A DNA stretch of 64,000 bases, taken from assembly GCA_017558005.1 (NCBI GenBank), contig JAFYWN010000020.1:1-64000 (forward strand). Reading direction: 5' to 3'. The notes under the pieces were generated by a model. The model saw only the letters and a list, made by a program, of their open reading frames with translations. It was not told the origin of the DNA and searched no databases. Every line of letters begins with the position of its first letter. Positions within the stretch are counted from its first letter, which is position 1. The translations under genes and the position numbers were made by a program. This document shows, piece after piece, positions 22,352 through 31,821 of the stretch. Source of the stretch: Kiritimatiellia bacterium. GTDB taxonomy: Bacteria > Verrucomicrobiota > Kiritimatiellia > RFP12 > DVOR01.

Positions 22352-24133
22352 ATGGAACCGACCGAGAGCGGGCGTCCTGCCGTACTCTTCCGAGGCTTAG
22401 CCGCCTCGGGAGGTTTGGTCTTTGCACCAGTTGTACGATTTGAGGCGGAAAAGATCCGCGAAGCTCCGCATTACGAAGTAGAATCGGTATTGCTAAATGC
22501 CGAAATTGCTCGTTTTTATACTGCACTGGATGGTGCACGGCGACAGCTCGCAGAGTTGGCAAAAACCACAGAAGCACACGCCTCTTCAACGGAAGCGGGC
22601 ATCTTTGACTCGCAACTAATGATGTTGGAGGATACGTACTTCATCGATACCGTGGTGAAGGCGATCCGTAATCGGTGCGAAAATGCCGAATGGGCAGTGC
22701 ATTGTGCGTTTGAATCCATGGTGGAGATGATGCGCCACATGGGGGATGAGTACCTCCGTGAGCGCGTGGCAGATTTGTATGATGTGCGCAATCGCCTCAT
22801 TGGTAATTTGCAAGGGGGCGATGGCCAACGCGCCGTACCGTTGATTGATCGTCCGTCGGTGATTGTGGCGGACAATATTTCTCCCTCGGATGCCGTCTCC
22901 CTCCCGCGCCGTTATATTCGCGGAATGGCAACCGAACAGGGCTCCTTGACGGCGCACGTTACGATTCTTGCGAAGGCATTAGGCGTCCCCGCGGTAGTTG
23001 GCATCGGGCAATCCTTAGAGGCGATTCAGGTCGGCGATGAGGTGGCACTGGATGGCTTCCACGGGCTCTTGTGGCATCTGCCTACGGATAAAATTAAAGC
23101 AACGCTGCTCTCTGAGACGGCACCTTTGCGTGCGGCGCAGGAGCATCGTCGATCCCTTGCAGACCGTCCCGCAGTCACACCAGATGGCATTCGTGTGACG
23201 TTGCTCGCGAATGCCGACCACAGCGTGGGCTTCGAGGGGATTGGTGAACACGGTGCAGAGGGCATTGGTCTCTATCGCACGGAGTATCTGTGGATTGGGT
23301 TGCGCCGCGAGCCAACCGAAGAGGAACAGTTTAAGGCGTACTCTGAAGTCTTATGTGCTTGCAATAAGAAGCCCGTGGTAATCCGCGTGTTGGATATTGG
23401 TGGCGATAAGATGGTGGGACGGAGCCATGCAGGGGAGGCCAATCCCTTCTTAGGCAATCGTTCTGTGCGCTATCTATTGAATAATCGCGCTGTTTTCAAA
23501 ACGCAAGTGCGTGCAATTTTGCGTGCGGCTCTCTTAGGTGATTGTGCCTTGATGTATCCCATGATCACCACGGTGGAAGAGTTGCGCGCTTGTAAGGCCT
23601 TCGTGCGTGAGTGCAAGCAGGAGCTGATTGCCGAGGGGATTCCCTTCCGTCAGGATGTGCCAGAAGGGGTGATGATTGAAATCCCTGCGGCGGCCTTAGA
23701 GGCAGAAAAGTTGGCACGAGAGTGCGACTTCTTCTCGTTGGGCACGAACGACTTGGTGCAGTATGCGTTTGCAGTGGATCGTGGAAATGAAGCGGTGGCG
23801 CATCTCTATCAACCCCTTCATCCGGTGATTTTGTCTTTGATTCGGATGGTGGTGCAGGCCGCAAGACGCCATAACCGTTCGGTCTGCGTGTGCGGTGAAA
23901 TGGCTTCTGATCCGCTCGCTGCATTGCTATTGGTGGGCATGGGAATTCGCAAGTTGAGTATGTCGGCGAACTTGATTCCGCGCGTAAAGGAATTGATTTG
24001 CCGTATCGCCTATTTTGATATGCAACGTCTGGTGGACTCCATGCAACGTGATGAGCCGATGTCTGCCGCAGAGGTGGCGGCACGTTGCAGAGAAGTAGTC
24101 CGCAAGTATGCGCCGGACGTCTTAAATGCTTAA
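22352..24133 (+). CDS. ptsI: phosphoenolpyruvate-protein phosphotransferase (enzyme I)
   Basis: This is a 593-aa protein. The N-terminal helical HPr-binding domain leads to the swivelling His domain, whose active His202 lies in SLTAHVTILAKALGVPAVVG. Its surroundings differ from the usual GGRTSH. The C-terminal TIM barrel has FRTEYLW-like LYRTEYLW, VIRVLDIGGDK, IEIPAAALEAEKLARECDFF, SLGTNDLVQY and the catalytic Cys in CVCGEMASDP. It transfers phosphate from phosphoenolpyruvate to HPr. The length is typical. Confidence 0.93.
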   Translation: MEPTESGRPAVLFRGLAASGGLVFAPVVRFEAEKIREAPHYEVESVLLNAEIARFYTALDGARRQLAELAKTTEAHASSTEAGIFDSQLMMLEDTYFIDTVVKAIRNRCENAEWAVHCAFESMVEMMRHMGDEYLRERVADLYDVRNRLIGNLQGGDGQRAVPLIDRPSVIVADNISPSDAVSLPRRYIRGMATEQGSLTAHVTILAKALGVPAVVGIGQSLEAIQVGDEVALDGFHGLLWHLPTDKIKATLLSETAPLRAAQEHRRSLADRPAVTPDGIRVTLLANADHSVGFEGIGEHGAEGIGLYRTEYLWIGLRREPTEEEQFKAYSEVLCACNKKPVVIRVLDIGGDKMVGRSHAGEANPFLGNRSVRYLLNNRAVFKTQVRAILRAALLGDCALMYPMITTVEELRACKAFVRECKQELIAEGIPFRQDVPEGVMIEIPAAALEAEKLARECDFFSLGTNDLVQYAFAVDRGNEAVAHLYQPLHPVILSLIRMVVQAARRHNRSVCVCGEMASDPLAALLLVGMGIRKLSMSANLIPRVKELICRIAYFDMQRLVDSMQRDEPMSAAEVAARCREVVRKYAPDVLNA

Positions 24134-24144
24134 GGGGAAGACCG

Positions 24145-25608
24145 ATGATTGCAAGAGCAATTCACTTTTTAAATGAAGTGGTCTGGCGCATGGAACTTGA
24201 GTTGCATCCGAAATGGATGCAACTCTTGATTCGCTTATTGCGTTTTATTGTGCTGGTGGGGAAAGCCTATTGGCGCGATGGCTCCATCCTACATGCTTCG
24301 GCATTGACCTACATCACGATGTTGGCGATTGTGCCAGTGTTGACCTTAGGCTTGACCTCTTTGAAAGCCTTTGGCGCAGGAGACTTGGCTGAGGCGAAGA
24401 TTCTTGAACAGATTGAGATCTTTACGGGGCAAATGGAAGGCGGGGACGATCGCACTGCTATGGTGACGAATGCGCCCACTGCGACCGATCCCGCTGCTAC
24501 GCCTGCAGAGCCCGTGGTGATTGAATCAAAGCAAGCGGCGAATGCACTGCGCAATCTCTGTCGCACGGTCTTTGATCAGATTGACTCTATCAATTTTGCC
24601 AAGATTGGTACCGTGGGTGCGGTGGCTTTGATTTTCATGGTCATTAGTGTGTTGGGACGAATTGAAGATAGCTTTAATGCGATTTGGGGCGTTTCGAAGG
24701 CGCGTCCTATTTGGCGAAAGTTTACGGACTATTTGAGTGTGATTATCATTGCGCCACTCTTAGTTTTGGCGGCAACATCATTGCCCGTCTTGGAGAGTGT
24801 CTCTGGTGCGATGCCGTCCTTCTTGAATCTCCACGCATTTGTGGAAGGCTTGGGCATTTTGAATGAGTTGGTGCCGCTCTTGGTGGGGACATTGCTCTTT
24901 GCCTTCATCTTTGGCTTCTTGCCGAATACGCGCATCAAATTGTCCAGTATCTTCTTAGGGGCTTTGATTACCACCATCTTATTGATGATCTTCTTCAAAT
25001 TCTGCATGGTGCTGCAGGTGGGCATTGCGAATAGCAGCCGTCTGTATGGTTCGTTGATTGCGTTGCCAATCTTGTTGTTCTGGATTAACTCAAGCTGGCA
25101 CATCATCCTCTTGGGTGCAGAAATTTGTTATGTGCACCAACACCGTGTGGAGCTTTTGCGCGAGTCTGCATTCACGCATCCCTCCGAACGTGAAACAATC
25201 GTGATGGCCTTGGCATTGACACTCTTTGCGGCGCGTTGCGTAGAGGAAGAACGCGGTCCCTTGTCCTTGGAACGCTTCGCAGACGAATTCCATTTGCCGG
25301 CGCGTGATGTGGCGCGAGTAGCAGGAATTTTGGAACGAAATAAGATTCTCGTTTCCATCTTGGATGCGTCGGGCGTACCGAATAATGCCTACATGTTGTG
25401 CTGTTGCGCAACGAAGCTCTCGGTGGCAGATGTCATCAATGCGTGCCTGGATGATACAGAGGGCGAAGGGTTATTGGATCGCGTCTCTGGATCGCATGAT
25501 TTTGGTCAACTCGCCATGTTGGAGAAGCGCTTCTCTGAAGTATTGAGCGGTAACTTCTCAATCACCTTGGCCGAAGCATTGATGGTCGCTCGCCAACAAA
25601 AGGCCTAA
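24145..25608 (+). CDS. YihY/UPF0761 (BrkB-type) membrane protein
   Basis: The product is 487 residues from ATG 24145 behind GGGGAAG. Family features are the ASALTYITMLAIVPVLTLGL start and five more membrane helices, with FGFLPNTRIK and LYGSLIALPILLFWINSSW in the C-terminal part of the membrane domain. A loop of ~60 residues rich in Ala/Thr/Pro (residues 95-125) is inserted after the first helices. The ~150-residue cytosolic tail (FADEFHLPARDVARVAGILE) resembles a winged-helix module found in some members. The function of the family is not settled. Confidence 0.85.
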   Translation: MIARAIHFLNEVVWRMELELHPKWMQLLIRLLRFIVLVGKAYWRDGSILHASALTYITMLAIVPVLTLGLTSLKAFGAGDLAEAKILEQIEIFTGQMEGGDDRTAMVTNAPTATDPAATPAEPVVIESKQAANALRNLCRTVFDQIDSINFAKIGTVGAVALIFMVISVLGRIEDSFNAIWGVSKARPIWRKFTDYLSVIIIAPLLVLAATSLPVLESVSGAMPSFLNLHAFVEGLGILNELVPLLVGTLLFAFIFGFLPNTRIKLSSIFLGALITTILLMIFFKFCMVLQVGIANSSRLYGSLIALPILLFWINSSWHIILLGAEICYVHQHRVELLRESAFTHPSERETIVMALALTLFAARCVEEERGPLSLERFADEFHLPARDVARVAGILERNKILVSILDASGVPNNAYMLCCCATKLSVADVINACLDDTEGEGLLDRVSGSHDFGQLAMLEKRFSEVLSGNFSITLAEALMVARQQKA

Positions 25609-25610
25609 AA

Positions 25611-26024
25611 GTGCTTATGACGTGGCGACGTAAACGGAAGACTGGGACGGCGGGCTTCACCTTGTTGGAGGTGATGCTTGCCGTCATTATCTTGGGGGGC
25701 ACGCTCTCGGTGCTCTATCGTTCGATTATTGTGAATATCCGCATGATTGACGTCTCTCACGAACGGCAAGAAATCGCCTACGTCTTTTCGTTGGGAGAAT
25801 TGGAGTATCCCTTGCGCGATATTGAGGATATTGAAGAAGATGCCGTGGTGGATCCCGACTCCTCCCTAAAAGAGGGGTATGTTTTTGAGCGCACGGTTGA
25901 TGAGAAAGAAGACCCCGAAGAAGGGGTAGTGGATGATGGCCTCTATGTGGTGCGCACAACGGTGACATGGGGGGATGGGCGCAACACGGAAGAGATTGTT
26001 CGCTATATGCGAAAGGTGCAGTAA
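25611..26024 (+). CDS. type II secretion/pilin-like minor pseudopilin (GspI-like)
   Basis: The product is 137 residues; GTG 25611 is better spaced from AAAAGG than ATG 25617. A basic leader (WRRKRKTGTAG) precedes the prepilin peptidase site and pilin helix GFTLLEVMLAVIILGGTLSV, with Glu at +5. The mature part is short and acidic. The presence of a second pseudopilin next to it and the small size fit the GspI/GspJ pair of the type II secretion tip. The remainder of a secretion system is not visible. Confidence 0.75.
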   Translation: MLMTWRRKRKTGTAGFTLLEVMLAVIILGGTLSVLYRSIIVNIRMIDVSHERQEIAYVFSLGELEYPLRDIEDIEEDAVVDPDSSLKEGYVFERTVDEKEDPEEGVVDDGLYVVRTTVTWGDGRNTEEIVRYMRKVQ

Positions 26025-26067
26025 GGGTAGGATCTGCATAACCGCATTGTAACATTTAGAAGTCAAT

Positions 26068-26994
26068 ATGGTGAAGGATTTTGGATTCAACTTGTGGCAT
26101 CGGTCCTCTCTGCGTGGGCAGAGCGGATTTACTTTGGTGGAAATCTTAATTGCTTTGTCGCTCTTAGGATTGCTAACCGTGATGTTATTCACCTCCTTCT
26201 ATTCTGTTACGCGTGCTTGGGAAACGGGGCGGTCGGTGATTGATGCCTCAGGGCATTCGGATTATTTGATGGAACAGCTCACCGCGGCATTGCGTTCTGC
26301 CTATACGCCTGGCTCTGGGGAGAAGTATGGCCTTATCTTTGAGGATGATGGCGAAGACGAACGCGCACATGATGTGATCGAGTGGAGCAAGGTGGGCCCC
26401 GCACTGGTGGGCGAGGATGCAGAATTTGCCTATGTGCCCCATCGCATCCGCGTGCAGATTACAGATCCAGAGGGCGATTTTCCAGGTGGCTTTACGGTGC
26501 GTGCATGGCGTCAGGATTTGCAATTGGACGAATTTGATCCTGAGGTCGACACGACGGAGCTCTGCCTTTCGCCGAAGGTGATTGGATTTAATTGCCGTAT
26601 GCTTGATCCAGATCAAGCGCGCACGGCGGATGATGAAATCAATTGGGTGGATGAGTGGACGAAGACGAATATGTTGCCCACTGCATTAGAGTTGACCCTT
26701 TGGATGGAGCCTCCAGAGGAGGATGCGGATCCGATTGAGAGCCGTCGCATTGTTGAAATCCCGATGGGTGTGCTTTCGCAAAATCCGAGTTTGGGCTCTG
26801 CATCAAATGAAGAAGCAAAGAGTGGCACCTCCACGTCGGTGGGGTCGCGTCGTCGTAGACGTGGCCAGGGCGGTATGAACGTCGTGACAGGGCAGGGCGA
26901 TCGCACCCAACGTCCCAGCCGACCGGTGACAGGGGAGAGTGCAATGCCGCCTGGCGCACCACGCCCGCCAACGCCTGACCAATTCGGTCCATAA
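26068..26994 (+). CDS. pseudopilin GspJ-like
   Basis: This is a 308-aa protein. After a leader (SLRGQS) comes GFTLVEILIALSLLGLLTVM, the prepilin cleavage site and hydrophobic helix. The globular part has the GspJ-like WETGRSVIDASGHSDYLMEQ helix, followed by beta strands and acidic loops. The last ~60 residues are an Arg/Gly/Pro-rich tail (GSRRRRRGQGG), absent from standard GspJ and probably disordered. It forms a pair with the GspI-like gene. An 11-bp inverted repeat terminates the unit. Confidence 0.75.
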   Translation: MVKDFGFNLWHRSSLRGQSGFTLVEILIALSLLGLLTVMLFTSFYSVTRAWETGRSVIDASGHSDYLMEQLTAALRSAYTPGSGEKYGLIFEDDGEDERAHDVIEWSKVGPALVGEDAEFAYVPHRIRVQITDPEGDFPGGFTVRAWRQDLQLDEFDPEVDTTELCLSPKVIGFNCRMLDPDQARTADDEINWVDEWTKTNMLPTALELTLWMEPPEEDADPIESRRIVEIPMGVLSQNPSLGSASNEEAKSGTSTSVGSRRRRRGQGGMNVVTGQGDRTQRPSRPVTGESAMPPGAPRPPTPDQFGP

Positions 26995-27026
26995 ATCCCC
27001 TTCCTTTAATGAATAAGCGCATGGCT

Positions 27027-27060
27027 AAAAGTGGCACAGTGTCAAAACCGTGCCACTTTT
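27027..27060 (+). terminator. intrinsic terminator after the pseudopilin genes
   Basis: AAAAGTGGCAC / GTGCCACTTTT is a perfect 11-bp inverted repeat followed by T-rich sequence. Its arms contain the TGGCAC motif repeated downstream in the dnaK promoter region. Confidence 0.75.
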
Positions 27061-27119
27061 GACATTATTTGGCACGGTTTCTTCTTTTGGCGTGGCACAC
27101 TTTTTGGCACGGTTTTGAA
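27041..27119. repeat. cluster of TGGCACGGTTTTGA motifs upstream of dnaK
   Basis: The motif TGGCACGGTTTTGA occurs inverted at 27041-27056 and direct at 27070 (with changes) and 27104-27119, with shorter TGGCAC at 27032 and 27093. A further related site at 27162 fits a sigma-54 promoter. They may be binding sites of a heat-shock or nitrogen-type regulator. Confidence 0.5.
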
Positions 27120-27161
27120 AGAGAGGGCTTAAAATGGGTATTTTTGTGCATTGTTTGAGAA

Positions 27162-27178
27162 TTGGCACGGGGCTTGTA
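27162..27178 (+). promoter_or_regulatory. sigma-54-like promoter of dnaK
   Basis: TTGGCACGGGGCTTGTA matches the -24/-12 consensus (TTGGCACG, three bases, TTGCA) with one change at the -12 box (TTGT). It lies 52 bases before the dnaK start. If correct, dnaK is driven by RpoN, which is unusual. A sigma-70 type alternative is not obvious. Confidence 0.45.
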
Positions 27179-27229
27179 TAAGGGAAAGTGTAATGCGGAT
27201 GTTCCGCAATCATTTGAAAGGAAAAAGAA

Positions 27230-29122
27230 ATGAGCAAGATTCTTGGTATTGACTTGGGTACGACGAATTCGTGCATGGCTGTGATGGAAGGCGGCGAAGC
27301 TCGCGTGTTGGAAAACGCTGAAGGTCAGCGCACCACGCCTTCGATCGTGGCATTCACCGCTAATGGTGAACGTTTGGTGGGCTTGCCTGCAAAGCGTCAG
27401 GCTGTGATGAATCCGAAGGGTACAATTTACTCTGTGAAGCGTTTCATGGGTCGTAAGTTCGATGAAATGCAGAGCGAAATCGCAATGGTTCCCTATGATG
27501 TGACGCGCGCTGCAAATGGCGATGCTGCAATCAAGGTGGGTGACAAGACCTTCTCTCCGCCGGAAATCTCCGCAATGATTCTCGCAAAGTTGAAGGCAGA
27601 TGCGGAAATGCGCTTGGGTGAACCTGTTACGCAGGCCATCATCACGGTGCCGGCTTACTTCAATGACTCTCAGCGTCAGGCAACGAAGGACGCAGGTAAG
27701 ATTGCGGGTCTCGAAGTGCTCCGTATCATCAACGAACCGACCGCCGCTTCGCTCGCTTACGGTTTGGATAAGAAGAAGGACGAAAAGATTGCCGTTTACG
27801 ACTTCGGTGGTGGTACGTTCGATATCTCCGTGCTTGACATCGGTGAAGGCGTCTTCGAAGTGAAGGCGACCAATGGCGATACGCAGCTCGGCGGTGACGA
27901 CGTGGACCAGGCCGTGATGAACTGGCTCTTCTCTGAATTCAAGGCTGAAACGGGCATTGATCTCTCGAAGGATACGCAGGCGATTCAGCGTGTGAAGGAA
28001 GCCGCAGAAAAGGCAAAGATTGAACTCTCCAGCGCTCAGACTAGCGACATCAATCTCCCCTTCATCACGATGGATGCAACTGGTCCGAAGCACTTGAACA
28101 AGCAGCTCTCTCGCGCTAAGCTTGAACAGCTCGCTGATGTGCTCGTGGAACGCACCGTGGGTCCCTGCCGTAAGTGCATGGATGATGCCGACATCTCCAA
28201 TGTGGATGAAGTCGTGCTCGTCGGTGGTCAGACCCGTATGCCTCGCCTCCAGGAAAAGGCAAAGGAAATCTTTGGTAAGGAACCCCACAAGGGCGTGAAC
28301 CCTGACGAAGTGGTGGCTATGGGCGCTGCAATTCAGGGCGGCATCCTCAAGGGCGATGTGAAGGACGTGCTCCTCCTCGACGTGACCCCGCTCACGCTCT
28401 CCATCGAAACCCTCGGTGGCGTGGCAACTCCGCTCATCGATCGCAACACCACCATCCCCTGCAAGAAGTCGGAAGTCTTCTCCACCGCAGTGGATAATCA
28501 GCCCGGCGTGGAAATCAAGATCTTCCAGGGTGAACGTAAGATGGCTGCTGACAATAAGCTCCTCGGTCGCTTCAACCTTGAAGGTATTCCTCCGGCACCT
28601 CGTGGTGTGCCTCAGATCGAAGTGACCTTTGATATCGACCCCAACGGCATCCTCAATGTTACCGCAAAGGATAAGGGTACCGGCAAGGAACAGAAGATCA
28701 CCATCACCGCCTCTTCCGGTCTCTCTAAGGAAGAAATCGAAAAGATGCGCGAGGACGCTGAGAAGTTCGCGAAGGAAGACGAAGAGCGTAAGGCTGCCGT
28801 CGAAACGCGCAACCAGGCTGAACAGATGGCTTATCAGGCTGAAAAGATGGTCAATGAAAACGGCGATAAGATCCCTGCTGAAACCAAGACGCAGATCGAA
28901 ACCGCAATCAAGGACCTCAAGGATGCCCTCGGTGGCTCTGATGTCGCAGCGATTAAGTCCAAGCAGGATGCGTTGATGCAGATCCTTCAGACCGCAGGTG
29001 CAGCCATGTATCAGCAGCCTGGCGCCGATGCGGCCGCGGGTGCTCAGCCGGGTGCTGAACAGCCGAAGGAAGAGAAGAAGGGCGGCGATGACGTCGTTGA
29101 TGCCGACTTCAAGATGAACTAA
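27230..29122 (+). CDS. dnaK: chaperone DnaK (Hsp70)
   Basis: This 630-aa protein has full family signatures: [39 protein letters not shown], the [16 protein letters not shown] linker region and a C-terminal lid ending with an acidic DDVVDADF-type tail. It folds proteins in the cytosol with ATP. It is followed by groES and groEL, so the main chaperones are grouped, but dnaJ and grpE are not in the window. It starts behind AAAGGAAAAAG. Confidence 0.97.
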   Translation: MSKILGIDLGTTNSCMAVMEGGEARVLENAEGQRTTPSIVAFTANGERLVGLPAKRQAVMNPKGTIYSVKRFMGRKFDEMQSEIAMVPYDVTRAANGDAAIKVGDKTFSPPEISAMILAKLKADAEMRLGEPVTQAIITVPAYFNDSQRQATKDAGKIAGLEVLRIINEPTAASLAYGLDKKKDEKIAVYDFGGGTFDISVLDIGEGVFEVKATNGDTQLGGDDVDQAVMNWLFSEFKAETGIDLSKDTQAIQRVKEAAEKAKIELSSAQTSDINLPFITMDATGPKHLNKQLSRAKLEQLADVLVERTVGPCRKCMDDADISNVDEVVLVGGQTRMPRLQEKAKEIFGKEPHKGVNPDEVVAMGAAIQGGILKGDVKDVLLLDVTPLTLSIETLGGVATPLIDRNTTIPCKKSEVFSTAVDNQPGVEIKIFQGERKMAADNKLLGRFNLEGIPPAPRGVPQIEVTFDIDPNGILNVTAKDKGTGKEQKITITASSGLSKEEIEKMREDAEKFAKEDEERKAAVETRNQAEQMAYQAEKMVNENGDKIPAETKTQIETAIKDLKDALGGSDVAAIKSKQDALMQILQTAGAAMYQQPGADAAAGAQPGAEQPKEEKKGGDDVVDADFKMN

Positions 29123-29132
29123 TCTCTATTCG

Positions 29133-29161
29133 CTCCGTGGGAGGAAACGCCTCCCCCGGAG
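29133..29161 (+). terminator. hairpin between dnaK and groES
   Basis: CTCCG-TGGGAGG / CCTCCC-CCGGAG forms a long GC stem with an AAAC-type loop. There is no clear T-run; it probably reduces but does not stop read-through from dnaK into groES. Confidence 0.5.
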
Positions 29162-29199
29162 CATCTCCCCAAAACACTTTAAGAAAGGAAATCATTCAA

Positions 29200-29493
29200 A
29201 TGTCCACTCCCAATATCCGCCCCCTCGGTGATCGCGTGCTCGTGCAGCCTAAGGAAGAAAAAGAAGTCACCCGCGGTGGCATTATCATCCCTGATACCGC
29301 TAAGGAAAAGCCCATGGAAGGCACCGTAATCGCAGTGGGTATCAAGCGCGACAAGGACGGCAAGGAAATGCCCTTCGATGTCAAGCCCGGCGATACCGTG
29401 TTGTTGCCTAAGTACGGCGGCACCGAAGTGAAGCTCGATGGCACGGTCTATCAGATTGTGCGTTCCGATGACCTCCTCGGCATCCTCGGTTAA
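29200..29493 (+). CDS. groS: co-chaperonin GroES
   Basis: This 97-aa protein (ATG 29200 after AAGAAAGG) has the family pattern [20 protein letters not shown], the mobile loop [16 protein letters not shown], and [10 protein letters not shown] near the C-terminus. It caps the GroEL chamber. It is followed 38 bp later by groEL. No CIRCE element is visible upstream, so HrcA control is not evident. Confidence 0.97.
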   Translation: MSTPNIRPLGDRVLVQPKEEKEVTRGGIIIPDTAKEKPMEGTVIAVGIKRDKDGKEMPFDVKPGDTVLLPKYGGTEVKLDGTVYQIVRSDDLLGILG

Positions 29494-29531
29494 TTGATAC
29501 GCTTACACAGATTTAGAAAAGGAATTGAAAC

Positions 29532-31163
29532 ATGTCCGCTAAGCAAATGAAGTATGAAGGTGACGCCCGTCAGGCCATCCTCAATGGCGTGAGCAAGCTC
29601 GCACAGGCGGTTGCCACCACCCTCGGCCCCTCTGGCCGTAATGTGATTATCGATAAGAAGTTCGGCTCTCCTCAGATCACCAAGGACGGTGTTTCTGTCG
29701 CTAAGGAAATCGAACTCCCTGATCCCTTTGAAAACATGGGCGCACAGATGGTTCGTGAAGTCGCTTCGAAGACCAACGATGTCGCTGGTGACGGTACCAC
29801 CACCGCAACCATCCTCGGCGAAGCAATTTATCGCGAAGGTCTCAAGAATGTGACCGCTGGCGCAAATCCTCAGGCCGTGAAGCGCGGTATTGATAAGGCC
29901 GCTGCTGCCGCCGTGACCGCAATTGCGGGTCTCGCTAAGCCCGTCTCCACCAACGAAGAAGTGGCACAGGTCGCCACCATCTCCGCCAATGGTGATACCG
30001 AAATCGGTGCAATCATCGCCGATGCAATGGACAAAGTGGGCAAGGATGGCACCATCACCGTTGAAGATGGTAAGACCACTGAAATGACGTCTGACGTCGT
30101 GGAAGGTATGCAGTTCGATAAGGGTTACCTCAGCCCTTACTTCGTGACCGCCGCTGAAAGCATGGAATGCGTGCTTGACAATCCTTACATCCTCATCTAC
30201 GAAAAGAAGATCTCCAATCTCAACGACATGCTTCCGCTCTTGCAGGGCGTGGCGAAGAGCGGCCGTCCGCTCCTCATCATCGCTGAAGATGTGGAAGGTG
30301 AAGCCCTCGCTACCCTCGTGGTGAACAAGCTCCGTGGCACCTTGCAGATCTGCGCAGTGAAGGCACCTGGTTTCGGTGACCGCCGCAAGGAAATGCTCAA
30401 GGATATCGCCATCCTCACCGGTGGTCAGGTCATCTCTGAAGATCTCGGCATCAAGCTCGAATCCGTTACGGTTGATCAGCTCGGCACCGCTAAGCGCGTT
30501 ACGGTGGACAAGGAAAGCACCACCATCGTGGAAGGCGCTGGCAAGACTTCTGAAATCCAGGGTCGCGTGGCTGAAATCAAGCACCAGATTGATACCACTT
30601 CTTCCGACTACGATCGTGAAAAGCTCCAGGAGCGCCTCGCAAAGCTCGCAGGTGGTGTGGCCGTCATCAAGGTGGGCGCACAGACCGAAGCTGCGATGAA
30701 GGAAAAGAAGGATCGCGTGGATGACGCATTGCACGCTACCCGCGCTGCTGTGGAAGAAGGCATTGTGCCTGGCGGTGGCGTCGCATTGATCCGTTGCCAG
30801 AAGGCTGTTGAAGATTGCGCTGCCTCCCTCTGCGGTGACGAAAAGATTGGCGCTGAAATCCTCGGCCGAGCAATGGAAGCTCCGCTTCGTCAGCTCGTCC
30901 AGAATGCTGGCCTCGAAGCCGCTCTCATCGTTGAAAAGGTGAAACTCGCTGCTGGCAACAATGGCTATAACGTGGCTACCGGCGAATTCGTTGACCTCGT
31001 TGAAGCAGGCGTTCTTGACCCCGCTAAGGTGACCCGTTCTGCCCTCCAGAACGCCGCCTCTATCGCTGGTCTCCTCCTCACCACCGAGTGCATGATCACC
31101 GAAATCCCTGAGCCCAAGACGGCTCCTGCAATGCCCGACCCCAGCATGGGCGGTATGATGTAA
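29532..31163 (+). CDS. groL: chaperonin GroEL
   Basis: This 543-aa protein has the canonical [20 protein letters not shown] start, [11 protein letters not shown], the ATP-binding [10 protein letters not shown], the apical domain, [22 protein letters not shown] and the GGMM C-terminal tail. It forms the double-ring folding chamber with GroES. The whole antisense strand is open for 568 codons because of codon bias, but that frame is a shadow. A strong terminator follows. Confidence 0.97.
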   Translation: MSAKQMKYEGDARQAILNGVSKLAQAVATTLGPSGRNVIIDKKFGSPQITKDGVSVAKEIELPDPFENMGAQMVREVASKTNDVAGDGTTTATILGEAIYREGLKNVTAGANPQAVKRGIDKAAAAAVTAIAGLAKPVSTNEEVAQVATISANGDTEIGAIIADAMDKVGKDGTITVEDGKTTEMTSDVVEGMQFDKGYLSPYFVTAAESMECVLDNPYILIYEKKISNLNDMLPLLQGVAKSGRPLLIIAEDVEGEALATLVVNKLRGTLQICAVKAPGFGDRRKEMLKDIAILTGGQVISEDLGIKLESVTVDQLGTAKRVTVDKESTTIVEGAGKTSEIQGRVAEIKHQIDTTSSDYDREKLQERLAKLAGGVAVIKVGAQTEAAMKEKKDRVDDALHATRAAVEEGIVPGGGVALIRCQKAVEDCAASLCGDEKIGAEILGRAMEAPLRQLVQNAGLEAALIVEKVKLAAGNNGYNVATGEFVDLVEAGVLDPAKVTRSALQNAASIAGLLLTTECMITEIPEPKTAPAMPDPSMGGMM

Positions 31164-31188
31164 TGCGCTAACGCAATACAGTGCACAA

Positions 31189-31226
31189 AAATACACGCGC
31201 CTCTTCGGAAGCGCGTGTATTTTTTA
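31189..31226 (+). terminator. intrinsic terminator of groEL
   Basis: ATACACGCGC / GCGCGTGTAT with loop CTCTTCGGAA, followed by six T. The A-run before it could also serve the opposite-strand gene. Confidence 0.92.
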
Positions 31227-31245
31227 TAGAAAATTTAAAATGCGT

Positions 31246-31821
31246 TTACTCGGCGAGTTGAACTGGGGTTGACTCGTTGAGCAGAGCGCGAAGCACGAGG
31301 ATTGCCCAAAGGGTGTCTTCGGTGGAGTCATTCCAATGGCCCCCCAGTGGGGTGACCTTTTGGGTGTTAATGAGCGCTAAGGCGATGGTCTCGCGCCAGT
31401 TTGAGGGCGGATTTTCGGTGGGAATGTCTCGCTGGAGGGCGAAGAGGCGCTTGGGGTTGCTACGGCATTGCTCGACCGTGGCGGTGAGATTGGTGTAGGC
31501 TTCTATCGCTTCGGGCGCGGGCATCGTGTATTCCAAGGGGGTGATGTCACATCGTGCAATGCGAAAGGCGGGGGCATCTGCGGGGGCAAGTGCGTAGTCG
31601 CGCAGAAGCTTGTCAATGCGTTGGGCAGGGGCAGGCTGTGCGGTGAGCCAACGCTGTGCGCGGTCAATAGCTTCATCTGCCTCTTGGGAGATTGAGAGCG
31701 TGAGCGAGGCCTCGGTCTGCAATTGGAAGCTCTGCGCTTCTGCCACACCGAGGGTGGACAGGGTCACAAACGCAATGAGCGCGAGCAAATAGCGGAGGTG
31801 GGAGAGATTAATAGAAGCCAT
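31246..31821 (-). CDS. exported hypothetical protein
   Basis: The product is 191 residues from ATG 31821 (the upstream ATG at 31842 gives a non-signal extension). A signal peptide (LRYLLALIAFVTLSTLGVAEA) is followed by a helical domain with IDRAQRWLTAQPAPAQRIDK and WNDSTEDTLWAILVLRALLN. A loosely helical-repeat fold is possible. The start overlaps the end of the helicase gene by 14 bp, so the two are co-expressed, although the functions appear unrelated. No family is recognised. Confidence 0.55.
   Translation of the reverse strand: MASINLSHLRYLLALIAFVTLSTLGVAEAQSFQLQTEASLTLSISQEADEAIDRAQRWLTAQPAPAQRIDKLLRDYALAPADAPAFRIARCDITPLEYTMPAPEAIEAYTNLTATVEQCRSNPKRLFALQRDIPTENPPSNWRETIALALINTQKVTPLGGHWNDSTEDTLWAILVLRALLNESTPVQLAE

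Noticed and set aside
27065-28288. 407-codon frame antisense to dnaK
   Set aside because: Shadow of dnaK; it would also cover the dnaK promoter region.
29123-29199. CIRCE/HrcA operator before groES
   Set aside because: No TTAGCACTC-GAGTGCTAA inverted repeat; only a GC-rich hairpin is present.
29490-31196. 568-codon open frame antisense to groEL
   Set aside because: The frame is a shadow of groEL codon bias; its translation is rich in His and Cys, has no ribosome site and matches no family.
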